Shown: positions 19,008 through 26,846 of the stretch, one piece after another | How positions within the stretch are numbered: position 1 is the first letter of the stretch | How the letters are laid out: each line of letters opens with the position of its first letter | Source of the DNA: Prochlorococcus marinus CUG1433 | Lineage (GTDB): Bacteria > Cyanobacteriota > Cyanobacteriia > PCC-6307 > Cyanobiaceae | Assembly: GCA_017644425.1 (NCBI GenBank) | Contig: JAEPLN010000001.1 | Span: 930,001 to 994,000, forward strand | Direction of reading: 5' to 3' | Length of the DNA: 64,000 bases | Made by a program: the position numbers and the translations under genes | Notes under the pieces: model-generated | Databases searched by the model: none | What the model saw: the letters and a program-made list of their open reading frames with translations, nothing else | Told to the model about the DNA's origin: nothing

Positions 19008-19862
19008 TTGGAACATCCTTCAATTATATTCAAAATTGTTTGTCCTGATCGTCCTGGCCTTGTAAGTTTACTTACAAGTTGGATTTCAAATTACGGTGGC
19101 AATATAAAACATTCTGATCATCATACTGATCAAGATGCAGGTTTGTTTCTTAGTCGAATTGAATGGAATAGTAACAATGAATCTTTTAATAGAGATGAAA
19201 TTTATAAAGAATTTGAAAAAATTGCAGATGAAGTAAATGGACAATTTAAAGTAAATTATTCTGATGAAATCCCAAATGTTGCTATTTTCGTGAGTAAACA
19301 AAATCATTGTTTGATTGATTTACTTTGGCGAGTAAGAAATGGAGAACTCAAAATGAAAGTTCCTTTAATAATTTCAAATCATTCTCATCTTGAAAATATT
19401 GCAAATGACTTTAATGCAAAATTTGTCCATATTGATACCTTTAAAACTGATAAAACTTTTGTTGAAGATCAATTTTTAAATTTACTAAAAGAATATGACA
19501 TTGATCTAGTTGTATTAGCCAAATATATGCAAATTTTGAGTGACTCTTTTTTAAAAAAATTTTCTTCAATAATAAATATTCATCATTCTTTCTTACCTGC
19601 ATTTAAGGGCGGGCAACCATATCATAGAGCGTGGAAGAGAGGTGTTAAATTAATCGGTGCTACTGCTCACTATGTTACTGAAGATCTTGATGAAGGCCCG
19701 ATAATAGAGCAATGTACAGTTAATGTAAGTCATAGGGATGAAGTTGATGATTTGATTAGAAAAGGACGAGATATTGAAAGAATAGCTTTAGCAAGAGCAG
19801 TAAGATTACATCTAAATCATCAAGTATTTGTCTATAACAGCAAAACTGCTGTTTTTGATTGA
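19008..19862 (+). CDS. purU: Formyltetrahydrofolate deformylase
   Basis: Hydrolyses 10-formyl-tetrahydrofolate to formate and tetrahydrofolate, balancing one-carbon pools. The 284 residues comprise an N-terminal ACT-like regulatory domain (FKIVCPDRPGLVSLLTSW, HSDHHTD) and a C-terminal formyltransferase fold. The latter has VLAKYMQIL, the catalytic NIHHSFLPAFKGGQPYHRA and GATAHYVTEDLDEGPIIEQ, where the active-site Asn, His and Asp are all present. The start is a TTG at 19008-19010, giving the normal family length; there is no better ATG. A hairpin with a T-run lies within its last codons. Confidence 0.93.
   Translation: MEHPSIIFKIVCPDRPGLVSLLTSWISNYGGNIKHSDHHTDQDAGLFLSRIEWNSNNESFNRDEIYKEFEKIADEVNGQFKVNYSDEIPNVAIFVSKQNHCLIDLLWRVRNGELKMKVPLIISNHSHLENIANDFNAKFVHIDTFKTDKTFVEDQFLNLLKEYDIDLVVLAKYMQILSDSFLKKFSSIINIHHSFLPAFKGGQPYHRAWKRGVKLIGATAHYVTEDLDEGPIIEQCTVNVSHRDEVDDLIRKGRDIERIALARAVRLHLNHQVFVYNSKTAVFD
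19836..19856 (+). terminator. Terminator-like hairpin inside the 3' end of purU
   Basis: AACAGC (19836-19841) pairs with GCTGTT (19848-19853) around a six-base loop, and the run TTTTT covers 19852-19856. The stop codon of purU follows at 19860. It would end plus-strand transcription before the convergent ClC gene, whose stop is 10 bases further on. Stem is short, so the call is moderate. Confidence 0.5.
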
Positions 19863-19872
19863 AGATAGTTTC

Positions 19873-21231
19873 TTAGTCTTCTAATTCTATTTGTATTTGT
19901 CTTTCATAAATTGATTCTTCATTAAAAGCTCTTGCTACCAAGAAACTGGCAATGCAGCTGATTAACACAGGTTTCATTATTAATAAATTTTTTGTTAAAG
20001 CAAAAGCTAAAAACATTGCTGTTATTGGCGTTCGTGAACATCCTGCTACGAAAGCTCCCATTCCCGCAAAAATGTATGTACTTGGTGCATGTCCTGTAGC
20101 AATTTCTACCCAGCTTCCCATTATTAGTCCGATTGATCCTCCTAAAGTAAGCATTGGATAGAATAATCCTCCAGGAGCTCCGGATGCTGCAGCTAAACCT
20201 GTCGTGATAAATAGTACTAAAACTGCTATTAAAGCAATTCCAATACTTGTATTTTGTTCAGCTATTATTTTCTGTAATTCATCTAAATTATGAAATGTAC
20301 TGGGTAAAAAAGAGTAGATACTTCCTAAAATAAGTCCACAGATACTCATTTTTAAAACAAATTTATTTTTATACCACTTTTTCCCAAAATTTTGCATTAA
20401 CAAAACATATCTGCTGTACAATTCTGCAAATATTCCAATAATTATTCCTAGTAAAACTAAGTAAATAAAATCTACAGGTAAGAAAAAAACTGATGGGTCG
20501 TATTCTTTTTGAATCAAAAATCCGAGGTTAAAATCAAAGCCTCCTGCTTTAGGATCTAAACCCAAGGCTTGAATAATATCAGCAGATGAATCTGCAATAA
20601 AAGTTGTAATTACTACTAATAATAAAATTACTGGTCTAGCAGAGTTTAATAACTCCTCTATTGCATAAATAAACCCTCCTAATGGAGCGCTAAATACTGC
20701 AGCTATTCCAGCACCACCACCTGCTGCTACTATTACTCTTCTGAAAGCTGTAGGAGCTTTGAGCCACTTGGCCATTTGCCAAGCTACGGATCCTCCCATT
20801 TGAACTGATGGACCTTCTGGACCCAAAGGGAATCCACTACCAATCGCAATAATTCCTGATATCAGCTTTACTAATCCTACTTTCAAATTCATTGGAACTT
20901 TTTTATGTCTTAAGAAACCCATGATTTGACTCACTCCTGAACCTTTTGCGGCAGGCGCTATATTTTTGATCAAATATCCTGCAATAGCTCCTCCTAGAGC
21001 TCCAAAAATAGGTAAGACCGCAATAGATGGGAATTGGTCTAATAATGCTAATCTCCAATTATTAATAAAATAGATTCCAGTTTTAAAAGATATGCTTGTA
21101 ATTGAAGCTCCTAGACCTGTTAATAAGAGAGAAAATGCAACGACTAAAGATCTTTGTTTTAATAATTTTTTGATGCTACGAGAAGAATTATTACTTGTTT
21201 TTTGAATATTATCTTTTATAAAGTTTGGCAT
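19873..21231 (-). CDS. ClC-family chloride/proton transporter
   Basis: A 452-residue polytopic membrane protein of the ClC family. The anion-site motifs are in order: GSGVSQ (97-102), GPEGP (137-141) with the gating Glu at 139, and GAPGGLFYP in the C-terminal half. IEEL at 191-194 keeps the second, internal proton-transfer Glu that marks exchangers as opposed to channels. It therefore probably works as a chloride/proton antiporter. There is no CBS domain at the C-terminus. Likely roles are ion and pH balance at the cell membrane. ATG start; it follows acnB... in reverse order, lying just downstream of it on the same strand with nine bases between. Confidence 0.93.
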   Translation of the reverse strand: MPNFIKDNIQKTSNNSSRSIKKLLKQRSLVVAFSLLLTGLGASITSISFKTGIYFINNWRLALLDQFPSIAVLPIFGALGGAIAGYLIKNIAPAAKGSGVSQIMGFLRHKKVPMNLKVGLVKLISGIIAIGSGFPLGPEGPSVQMGGSVAWQMAKWLKAPTAFRRVIVAAGGGAGIAAVFSAPLGGFIYAIEELLNSARPVILLLVVITTFIADSSADIIQALGLDPKAGGFDFNLGFLIQKEYDPSVFFLPVDFIYLVLLGIIIGIFAELYSRYVLLMQNFGKKWYKNKFVLKMSICGLILGSIYSFLPSTFHNLDELQKIIAEQNTSIGIALIAVLVLFITTGLAAASGAPGGLFYPMLTLGGSIGLIMGSWVEIATGHAPSTYIFAGMGAFVAGCSRTPITAMFLAFALTKNLLIMKPVLISCIASFLVARAFNEESIYERQIQIELED

Positions 21232-21240
21232 GGTCCATGA

Positions 21241-23814
21241 TTACTTTGTCAAGCTGAAATCGTGTATTTCATCAAATTGAAGATAGCGATAAAGTTCATC
21301 TGAATATGGATTAATTTTATTTTTAGTAATATCCTGATATTCTTCTATTTCAGGTATTTTTCCAAGCAGTGCACAAACTGCTGCCAATTCTGCACTGCCT
21401 AAGAATACTTGCGCATTCTTGCCAAGTCTATTGTCAAAATTTCTTGTACTGGTGGAAAATACAACAGAACCTTCATCAACTCTAGCTTGATTTCCCATAC
21501 ATAATGAACAGCCTGGCAACTCTAATCTTGCACCACAATCTTCAAATATTTTATAGTAGCCTTCAGCTTTTAGAGTTTCTTCATCCATCTTTGTTGGTGG
21601 ACAAATCCATAATTTAGCTTTTAAATTTTGTACTCCTTCAAGAACTTTTGCAGCTGCCCTGTAATGACCAATATTTGTCATGCAAGAGCCTATAAAAACC
21701 TCGTCAATATTTGTATTTGCAACATCAGTGATTTCTTTTACATTATCTGGATCATTAGGGCAAGCAACTATAGGTTGTGTTACTTTTGCTAAATCAATTT
21801 CAATGATTTCTTCATACTGAGCGTTTGAATCTGGTTGAATTAATGATGGTTTTTTTAACCAATTTTTCATATCATTTATTCTTCTAGAAATCGATTTTGA
21901 ATCTTCATAATTGCTCTCGATCATTTTTTCTAGCAGGCAAATATTGCTTTTTAAATATTCTTGAACAGTTTCTTGGGATAAAAGTATTGTGCTACCAGCG
22001 CATGATCGTTCTGCAGTGGCATCAGTAAGTTCAAAAGCTTGTTCAAGTTTTAGGTTTGGTAATCCCTCAATTTCCATAATTTTTCCGTTGAATATATTTT
22101 TTTTATTTTCTTTCTCAACAGTTAATAGTCCTTTATTAATTGCGAAGAGAGGGATTGCATTAACTAAATCTCTGAGAGTAATTCCTGGTAATAATTCTCC
22201 TTTAAACTTAACCAGCACAGATTCCGGCATATTTAATGGCATTGATCCTATTGCAGCGGCAAATGCAACAATGCCTGAGCCTCCAGGAAATGAAATGCCA
22301 AGAGGAAATCTTGTATGACTATCTCCACCTGTGCCAACAGTATCAGGGAGAAGCATTCTGTTAAGCCAACTATGAATGATGCCGTCTCCAGGCTTAAGAG
22401 CTACTCCACCTCTTTGAGATATAAAATCAGGTAATTCTTTATGGGTAAGTAGATCTACTGGTTTAGGATATGCAGCAGTATGACAAAAACTTTGCATCAC
22501 TAAATCTGCAGTAAATCCTAAACAAGCTAGTTCTTTTAATTCATCTCTAGTCATTGGCCCAGTAGTATCTTGACTACCAACTGTGGTCATAATTGGCTCA
22601 CAGGTCATTCCTGGCCTAACTCCATCTAAACCGCAAGCTTTGCCTACTATTTTTTGAGCTTGAGTAAATCCGGCACTACTTTCGGTTGGGTTTTGTGGTC
22701 TAGTAAATATTTCACTTGGTTGATAATCTAATTTGTTTCTAATTTTGTCCGTAAGAGATCTTCCAATCATAAGATTAATTCTTCCGCCAGCTTGAATTTC
22801 ATCAGTAAGAGTTGATGGATACAACTCGAATTTGCTGATTAATTTTTCAGTATTTGAATCTTTTTCAATTTTTTTAATAATGCCTTTATAGGGATATATT
22901 TTAATAACATCTCCTGTTTTCATTTGAGAAACGTCAGCTTCTATAGGTAAAGCTCCTGAATCTTGTGCAGTATTGAAGAAAATTGGAGCTATTTTGCTGC
23001 CAATTATTATTCCACCTGTTTTTTTGTTGGGAACAAAAGCAATATCTTCTCCTATATGCCAAATGAGTGAATTAATAGCAGATTTTCTAGAACTCCCTGT
23101 TCCAACAACATCTCCAACATAAGCTATTGGTAAATTTTGTTTTTTAAAATTATCAAGAATCTTTAGTCCATCAGGTTTTTTAAATTCCAACATAGCTAAT
23201 GCATGCATTGGAATATCCGGGCGTGTTGTTGCATGTACAGCTGGAGATAAGTCGTCTGTGTTTGTCTCACCGTCTACTTTAAATACTAAACAAGTAATCT
23301 CTTTTTCTAGAACTTTTTTATTTATGAACCATTCTGCATTTGCCCAACTATTTACAACTTCTTTTGCATAAATATTATTTTGAGATAATTCATAAATTTC
23401 ATTAGCCGAGTCGTAAACAAGAATAATGTTTTTTAAAACTTCTGCCGCTTTTTTTGCGAGTAAACTATTTTCTCCTTTAAGTATTTCAACCAAAGAATTT
23501 ACATTGTATCCGCCTATCATTGTTCCAAGTATTTCGATTGCTTTTTCGGGATTAATTGATTTGCAATATTTTTCGGAATTAACAATAGCCGTAAGCCAGC
23601 TTGCTTTTACGTAAGCAGCCTCATCAACTCCTGGGGGTACTCTATTTATTAATAAATCAAGTAAATAAGATGAATCGTAAGTACTATCTTGTTCTAATAA
23701 TTTTGTAATACAATTTGTTTGTTCAGCATTTAAAGGCAAAGGAGGTATACCTTTGGCAGCTCTTTCAGCTACATGATCTGCATAATCTTTTAGCAATGTT
23801 TCCAAATTCTTCAT
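21241..23814 (-). CDS. acnB: Aconitate hydratase B
   Basis: Interconverts citrate and isocitrate with a [4Fe-4S] cluster. The 857 residues follow the AcnB order: an N-terminal HEAT-like helical domain (about 1-160), a swivel domain (VKVDGETNTDDLSPA, VGTGSSRKSA), then the catalytic domain. Cluster cysteines are in GSCMTNIGH and in GCSLCMGNQ near residue 770. The substrate loop GDSHTRFPLGISFPGGSG is intact. In cyanobacteria this enzyme mainly feeds 2-oxoglutarate synthesis for ammonium assimilation. ATG at 23814-23812, divergent from the DAHP synthase gene across 97 bases; the ClC gene follows closely downstream. Confidence 0.98.
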   Translation of the reverse strand: MKNLETLLKDYADHVAERAAKGIPPLPLNAEQTNCITKLLEQDSTYDSSYLLDLLINRVPPGVDEAAYVKASWLTAIVNSEKYCKSINPEKAIEILGTMIGGYNVNSLVEILKGENSLLAKKAAEVLKNIILVYDSANEIYELSQNNIYAKEVVNSWANAEWFINKKVLEKEITCLVFKVDGETNTDDLSPAVHATTRPDIPMHALAMLEFKKPDGLKILDNFKKQNLPIAYVGDVVGTGSSRKSAINSLIWHIGEDIAFVPNKKTGGIIIGSKIAPIFFNTAQDSGALPIEADVSQMKTGDVIKIYPYKGIIKKIEKDSNTEKLISKFELYPSTLTDEIQAGGRINLMIGRSLTDKIRNKLDYQPSEIFTRPQNPTESSAGFTQAQKIVGKACGLDGVRPGMTCEPIMTTVGSQDTTGPMTRDELKELACLGFTADLVMQSFCHTAAYPKPVDLLTHKELPDFISQRGGVALKPGDGIIHSWLNRMLLPDTVGTGGDSHTRFPLGISFPGGSGIVAFAAAIGSMPLNMPESVLVKFKGELLPGITLRDLVNAIPLFAINKGLLTVEKENKKNIFNGKIMEIEGLPNLKLEQAFELTDATAERSCAGSTILLSQETVQEYLKSNICLLEKMIESNYEDSKSISRRINDMKNWLKKPSLIQPDSNAQYEEIIEIDLAKVTQPIVACPNDPDNVKEITDVANTNIDEVFIGSCMTNIGHYRAAAKVLEGVQNLKAKLWICPPTKMDEETLKAEGYYKIFEDCGARLELPGCSLCMGNQARVDEGSVVFSTSTRNFDNRLGKNAQVFLGSAELAAVCALLGKIPEIEEYQDITKNKINPYSDELYRYLQFDEIHDFSLTK

Positions 23815-23911
23815 TAGTAAGGTTTAATGCCTAATCTATTGTTATTTTTAATATTGAAAAGGAGAGTATTCATAAATGCTTTTTTAAATATTCAAACTTC
23901 TTAATTAATCA

Positions 23912-24979
23912 ATGACGACATCATCAAATAATTCAGCTTTAGAAAAGACATCAGATTTACATGTTCTTGAAACACGTCCATTAATACCTCCAAGCAGATT
24001 ACATAATGATATACCCTTAGATCACGACTCTGCCAATACAGTATCTAAAACAAGAAGATCGATACAAAATATTTTGCATCATAATGATCAGAAGCTTTTA
24101 GTCATTGTGGGTCCATGTTCAATTCATGATCTTGAAGCGGCAAAGGAATATTCAAAATATATTCAAAAATTACGAGAAATGTATAAAGATAAATTAGAAA
24201 TAATTATGAGAGTATATTTTGAAAAACCAAGAACAACTATTGGTTGGAAGGGATTGATAAATGATCCTCATCTAGATGATTCTTATGATATTAATACTGG
24301 TTTAAGAAGGGCAAGAAGTTTGCTTTCATATCTAGCAACTCGTGGAATACCTTCTGCTACTGAATTATTGGATCCAATTGTCCCACAATATATTGCTGAT
24401 TTAATAAGTTGGACAGCTATAGGTGCGCGGACTACTGAAAGCCAAACACATAGGGAAATGGCATCAGGATTATCAATGCCTATAGGCTTTAAAAATGGGA
24501 CAGATGGTTCTTTCAATACCGCAATTAATGCAATGCAGTCGGCTTCAAAATCACATCATTTTTTAGGTGTAAATTCTAATGGAATGGCTTCTATTGTTAA
24601 TACTACGGGAAATCCAGATGGACATATAGTTTTAAGAGGCGGCTCAAAAGGTCCAAATTTTGAAAGTCATCATGTTCAAAGAATTTCATCTGAATTAAGG
24701 CAATGTAATCTTCCTCATAAAGTAATGATTGATTGTAGTCATGGAAATTCCAATAAAGACTTTCGAAAACAGTCTGAAGTGCTGAAAAACATAGCTTCTC
24801 AAATAAGTAACGGCGAAAAAAATATTTTAGGAGTTATGCTTGAAAGTCATTTGAAGGAGGGAAATCAAAAACTTTTAAAAAAAGAGGATCTTGAGTTTGG
24901 CAGAAGCATTACAGATGCATGTATAGATATAGAGACAACAATGGGATTACTTGCTATTTTATACAATTCACTTAGCTAG
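23912..24979 (+). CDS. 3-Deoxy-7-phosphoheptulonate (DAHP) synthase, class I AroFGH type
   Basis: Condenses phosphoenolpyruvate and erythrose-4-phosphate, the first committed step to chorismate. The 355 residues match the E. coli AroF/G/H type: LVIVGPCSIHD, MRVYFEKPRTTIGWKGLINDP, GLRRAR, WTAIGARTTESQTHREMASG, GFKNGTDG, LRGG, and the metal-binding MIDCSHGNSNK. The N-terminal extension is the kind that carries aromatic amino acid feedback sites in this family, but which effector applies is not decided here. ATG start at 23912. The 3' end overlaps the convergent phytol-kinase-like gene by eight bases. Confidence 0.96.
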   Translation: MTTSSNNSALEKTSDLHVLETRPLIPPSRLHNDIPLDHDSANTVSKTRRSIQNILHHNDQKLLVIVGPCSIHDLEAAKEYSKYIQKLREMYKDKLEIIMRVYFEKPRTTIGWKGLINDPHLDDSYDINTGLRRARSLLSYLATRGIPSATELLDPIVPQYIADLISWTAIGARTTESQTHREMASGLSMPIGFKNGTDGSFNTAINAMQSASKSHHFLGVNSNGMASIVNTTGNPDGHIVLRGGSKGPNFESHHVQRISSELRQCNLPHKVMIDCSHGNSNKDFRKQSEVLKNIASQISNGEKNILGVMLESHLKEGNQKLLKKEDLEFGRSITDACIDIETTMGLLAILYNSLS

Positions 24980-25613
24980 ATATAAAAAAATTAAAAAATA
25001 ATGCTGAAGAAATTGGAACAATGAAGTTATCTATTCCTAAAACACTAAATTGTTCGAGCAATGTCGCAAAAAAAGCTAATGTAAGATAATTTAAATTTAA
25101 ACTATTTTGTTGGGCGTATCCTATTGAGCAAACTACTATCAAACTCGTTGAAAACATTGTCATAGTGCCAAATAAAGATTTTTTTTGTTTAAAAAAAATC
25201 CAACTTTTTGAATTAAGGCCTTTTCCTATTAACCCAGCTAATCCATCACCAAAAGTCATTATGAAAAATCCAGTAATTAATGCATATGGATCTTTATCCC
25301 AGAAAAGATAAATCAAAATAAATAAACTTAGACAATAAAATAATGTTCCATAACTCTTTCTCTCAACGTCTTCTATTGTTGGAAATAATTTATATTTGTA
25401 ATTGATGAAAACAATTAATGAAACGATTCCTGTAAAAATCAGAGCAGAGTTTTGATTAATTTTTAAAAATTGAGCAATTGGTAGTAAAGGTCCTATTCCT
25501 ATATGTATTATTTTTCTTACGATTTCTTTGCTATCTTCATTATATTTTTTAAAAACTATTGATATTAGAAAAATTGCAAGTAAATATAATAAAATTACAG
25601 TAAATTTTATCAA
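24972..25613 (-). CDS. Phytol/dolichol kinase-like membrane protein
   Basis: A 213-residue integral membrane protein with about six hydrophobic segments. The features EIVRKIIHIGIG near the N-terminus, TFGDGLAGLIGKGLN and KKSLFGTMTMF are those of CTP-dependent polyprenol and phytol kinases (VTE5-like). In oxygenic phototrophs these recycle phytol released from chlorophyll into phytyl phosphate for tocopherol and chlorophyll. No in-frame ATG precedes the conserved region; the start is probably TTG at 25613-25611, five bases after the stop of the sigma-factor gene on the same strand, suggesting a shared transcript. Substrate is inferred from family only. Confidence 0.83.
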   Translation of the reverse strand: MIKFTVILLYLLAIFLISIVFKKYNEDSKEIVRKIIHIGIGPLLPIAQFLKINQNSALIFTGIVSLIVFINYKYKLFPTIEDVERKSYGTLFYCLSLFILIYLFWDKDPYALITGFFIMTFGDGLAGLIGKGLNSKSWIFFKQKKSLFGTMTMFSTSLIVVCSIGYAQQNSLNLNYLTLAFFATLLEQFSVLGIDNFIVPISSALFFNFFISS

Positions 25614-25618
25614 TTTGG

Positions 25619-26638
25619 TTAAGCTGCTTTTTGATGAGTTGTCATTACTCTAAGTTTTAATATTGCTTTGGCTTCTAGTTGCCTTACCCTTTCTCGTGAA
25701 ACATTAATTTGTCTTCCTATTTCTGCGAGTGTTAATGGTTCTTCACCATCTAATCCAAATCTGAGCTTCATTATCTTTTGTTCTCTTTCATTTAATTGAG
25801 AAAGCCAAGTTCCTAAATGTTCTTTTTGAATAGTTCTATCCATACCTTCCATAGGCTCTTCACAGTTTGGATCAGGTATGAGCTCACCAAGAGTACTTCT
25901 ATCTTCTTCGCCTCTTGCATGAGCATCTAGGGAGGCGCAAGGAGCACTTTGCGAAATTAAATCTTCTAAATCTTTTTGATCAATTCCCATTTCATTTGCC
26001 ATTTCCAATCTGGTAGGTTGTCTACCAAATTTATGTGATAATTCTCTAGAAACTCTTCTCATTTTGGATAGTTTTTCACTTATGTGAATAGGCAAACGGA
26101 TTGTTCTTGCACTGTTATCAATAGCCCTTGTCATTCCTTGCCTAATCCACCAGTAAGCATAAGTTGAGAATTTATATCCCATAGCAGGATCAAATTTATC
26201 TACAGCTCTTTCAAGGCCAATAGCGCCTTCTTGGACAAGGTCTAATAATTCAAGCCCTTGGTTTTGGTATTTTTTTGCAACTGAGACAACAAGCCTTAGA
26301 TTAGCTGCCATCATTCTATCTCTAGCTCTTTTGCCAATTTTAATTTGATAAAGATTTTGTTGCGTTCTATCAGTTTCAGGAATTTGCAGCAACTTCTTCA
26401 TGTTCTGAACATGATGAGCTAACTCTATTTCCTCAGCTGGAGTCAAAAGAGGTACTCTGCCAATGCTACTTAAGTAGTAGCCAATTGAATCTGAAGCGAG
26501 TCTGCCAGATTTTTTTTGGCTTTGTTTTGCAGTAAGACTGGATTTCGATTTACGAGACTTGCCCGCAGTGTTTGGTAATCTTGGCTCATCAAAATTATTA
26601 TCTGAAGAGCTTTTCGCAGATTCCAGAGGGATCCCCAT
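25619..26638 (-). CDS. Group 2 (RpoD-like, non-essential class) RNA polymerase sigma factor
   Basis: A 339-residue sigma-70 factor without the long region 1.1 spacer of the primary sigma. After a Ser/Lys-rich head come region 1.2 (YYLSSIGRVPLLTPAEE), region 2 (ANLRLVVSVAKKYQ, LDLVQEGAIGLERAV, YKFSTYAYWWIRQ), region 3, and the region 4 helix-turn-helix LTLAEIGRQINVSRERVRQLE. Cyanobacterial group 2 sigmas adjust expression to light, stress and nutrients. Start ATG at 26638-26636 is preceded by AGGAGG (26652-26647) at eight bases; the adjoining GTG at 26641 is too close to it. The leader contains a repeated 18-base element. Confidence 0.95.
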   Translation of the reverse strand: MGIPLESAKSSSDNNFDEPRLPNTAGKSRKSKSSLTAKQSQKKSGRLASDSIGYYLSSIGRVPLLTPAEEIELAHHVQNMKKLLQIPETDRTQQNLYQIKIGKRARDRMMAANLRLVVSVAKKYQNQGLELLDLVQEGAIGLERAVDKFDPAMGYKFSTYAYWWIRQGMTRAIDNSARTIRLPIHISEKLSKMRRVSRELSHKFGRQPTRLEMANEMGIDQKDLEDLISQSAPCASLDAHARGEEDRSTLGELIPDPNCEEPMEGMDRTIQKEHLGTWLSQLNEREQKIMKLRFGLDGEEPLTLAEIGRQINVSRERVRQLEAKAILKLRVMTTHQKAA

Positions 26639-26655
26639 CACCCTGGCCTCCTAAA

Positions 26656-26673
26656 TAATGGATTTTTTAAAAA
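26656..26673 (-). repeat. 18-base direct repeat, copy 1 (sigma-factor leader)
   Basis: TAATGGATTTTTTAAAAA is repeated exactly at 26770-26787, 114 bases away. This copy starts just upstream of the sigma-factor Shine-Dalgarno sequence. It may be a recognition element or a recent local duplication; the AT-richness lowers its significance. Confidence 0.6.
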
Positions 26674-26769
26674 GCTAGCACTGAAATCGGAATAAAAACT
26701 ACTTTTACGTTGAAATTTTAAAGACAAAAATTTTTTTTTAAATGCTTTTTTCTTGAAATCCCTTGATAT

Positions 26770-26787
26770 TAATGGATTTTTTAAAAA
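26770..26787 (-). repeat. 18-base direct repeat, copy 2 (sigma-factor leader)
   Basis: Second exact copy of the element at 26656-26673. It lies in the 208-base gap between ppk and the sigma gene, which is otherwise very A/T-rich and holds no gene that I can support. Confidence 0.6.
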
Positions 26788-26846
26788 TTAAAAAAAATTT
26801 AAAATTTTAAGTATTTTTTTAAAATGTTGTAAAAATCAATATTTAT

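Noticed and set aside
21989-22318. 109-codon plus-strand frame
   Set aside because: Lies entirely inside acnB on the opposite strand; open by codon bias only.
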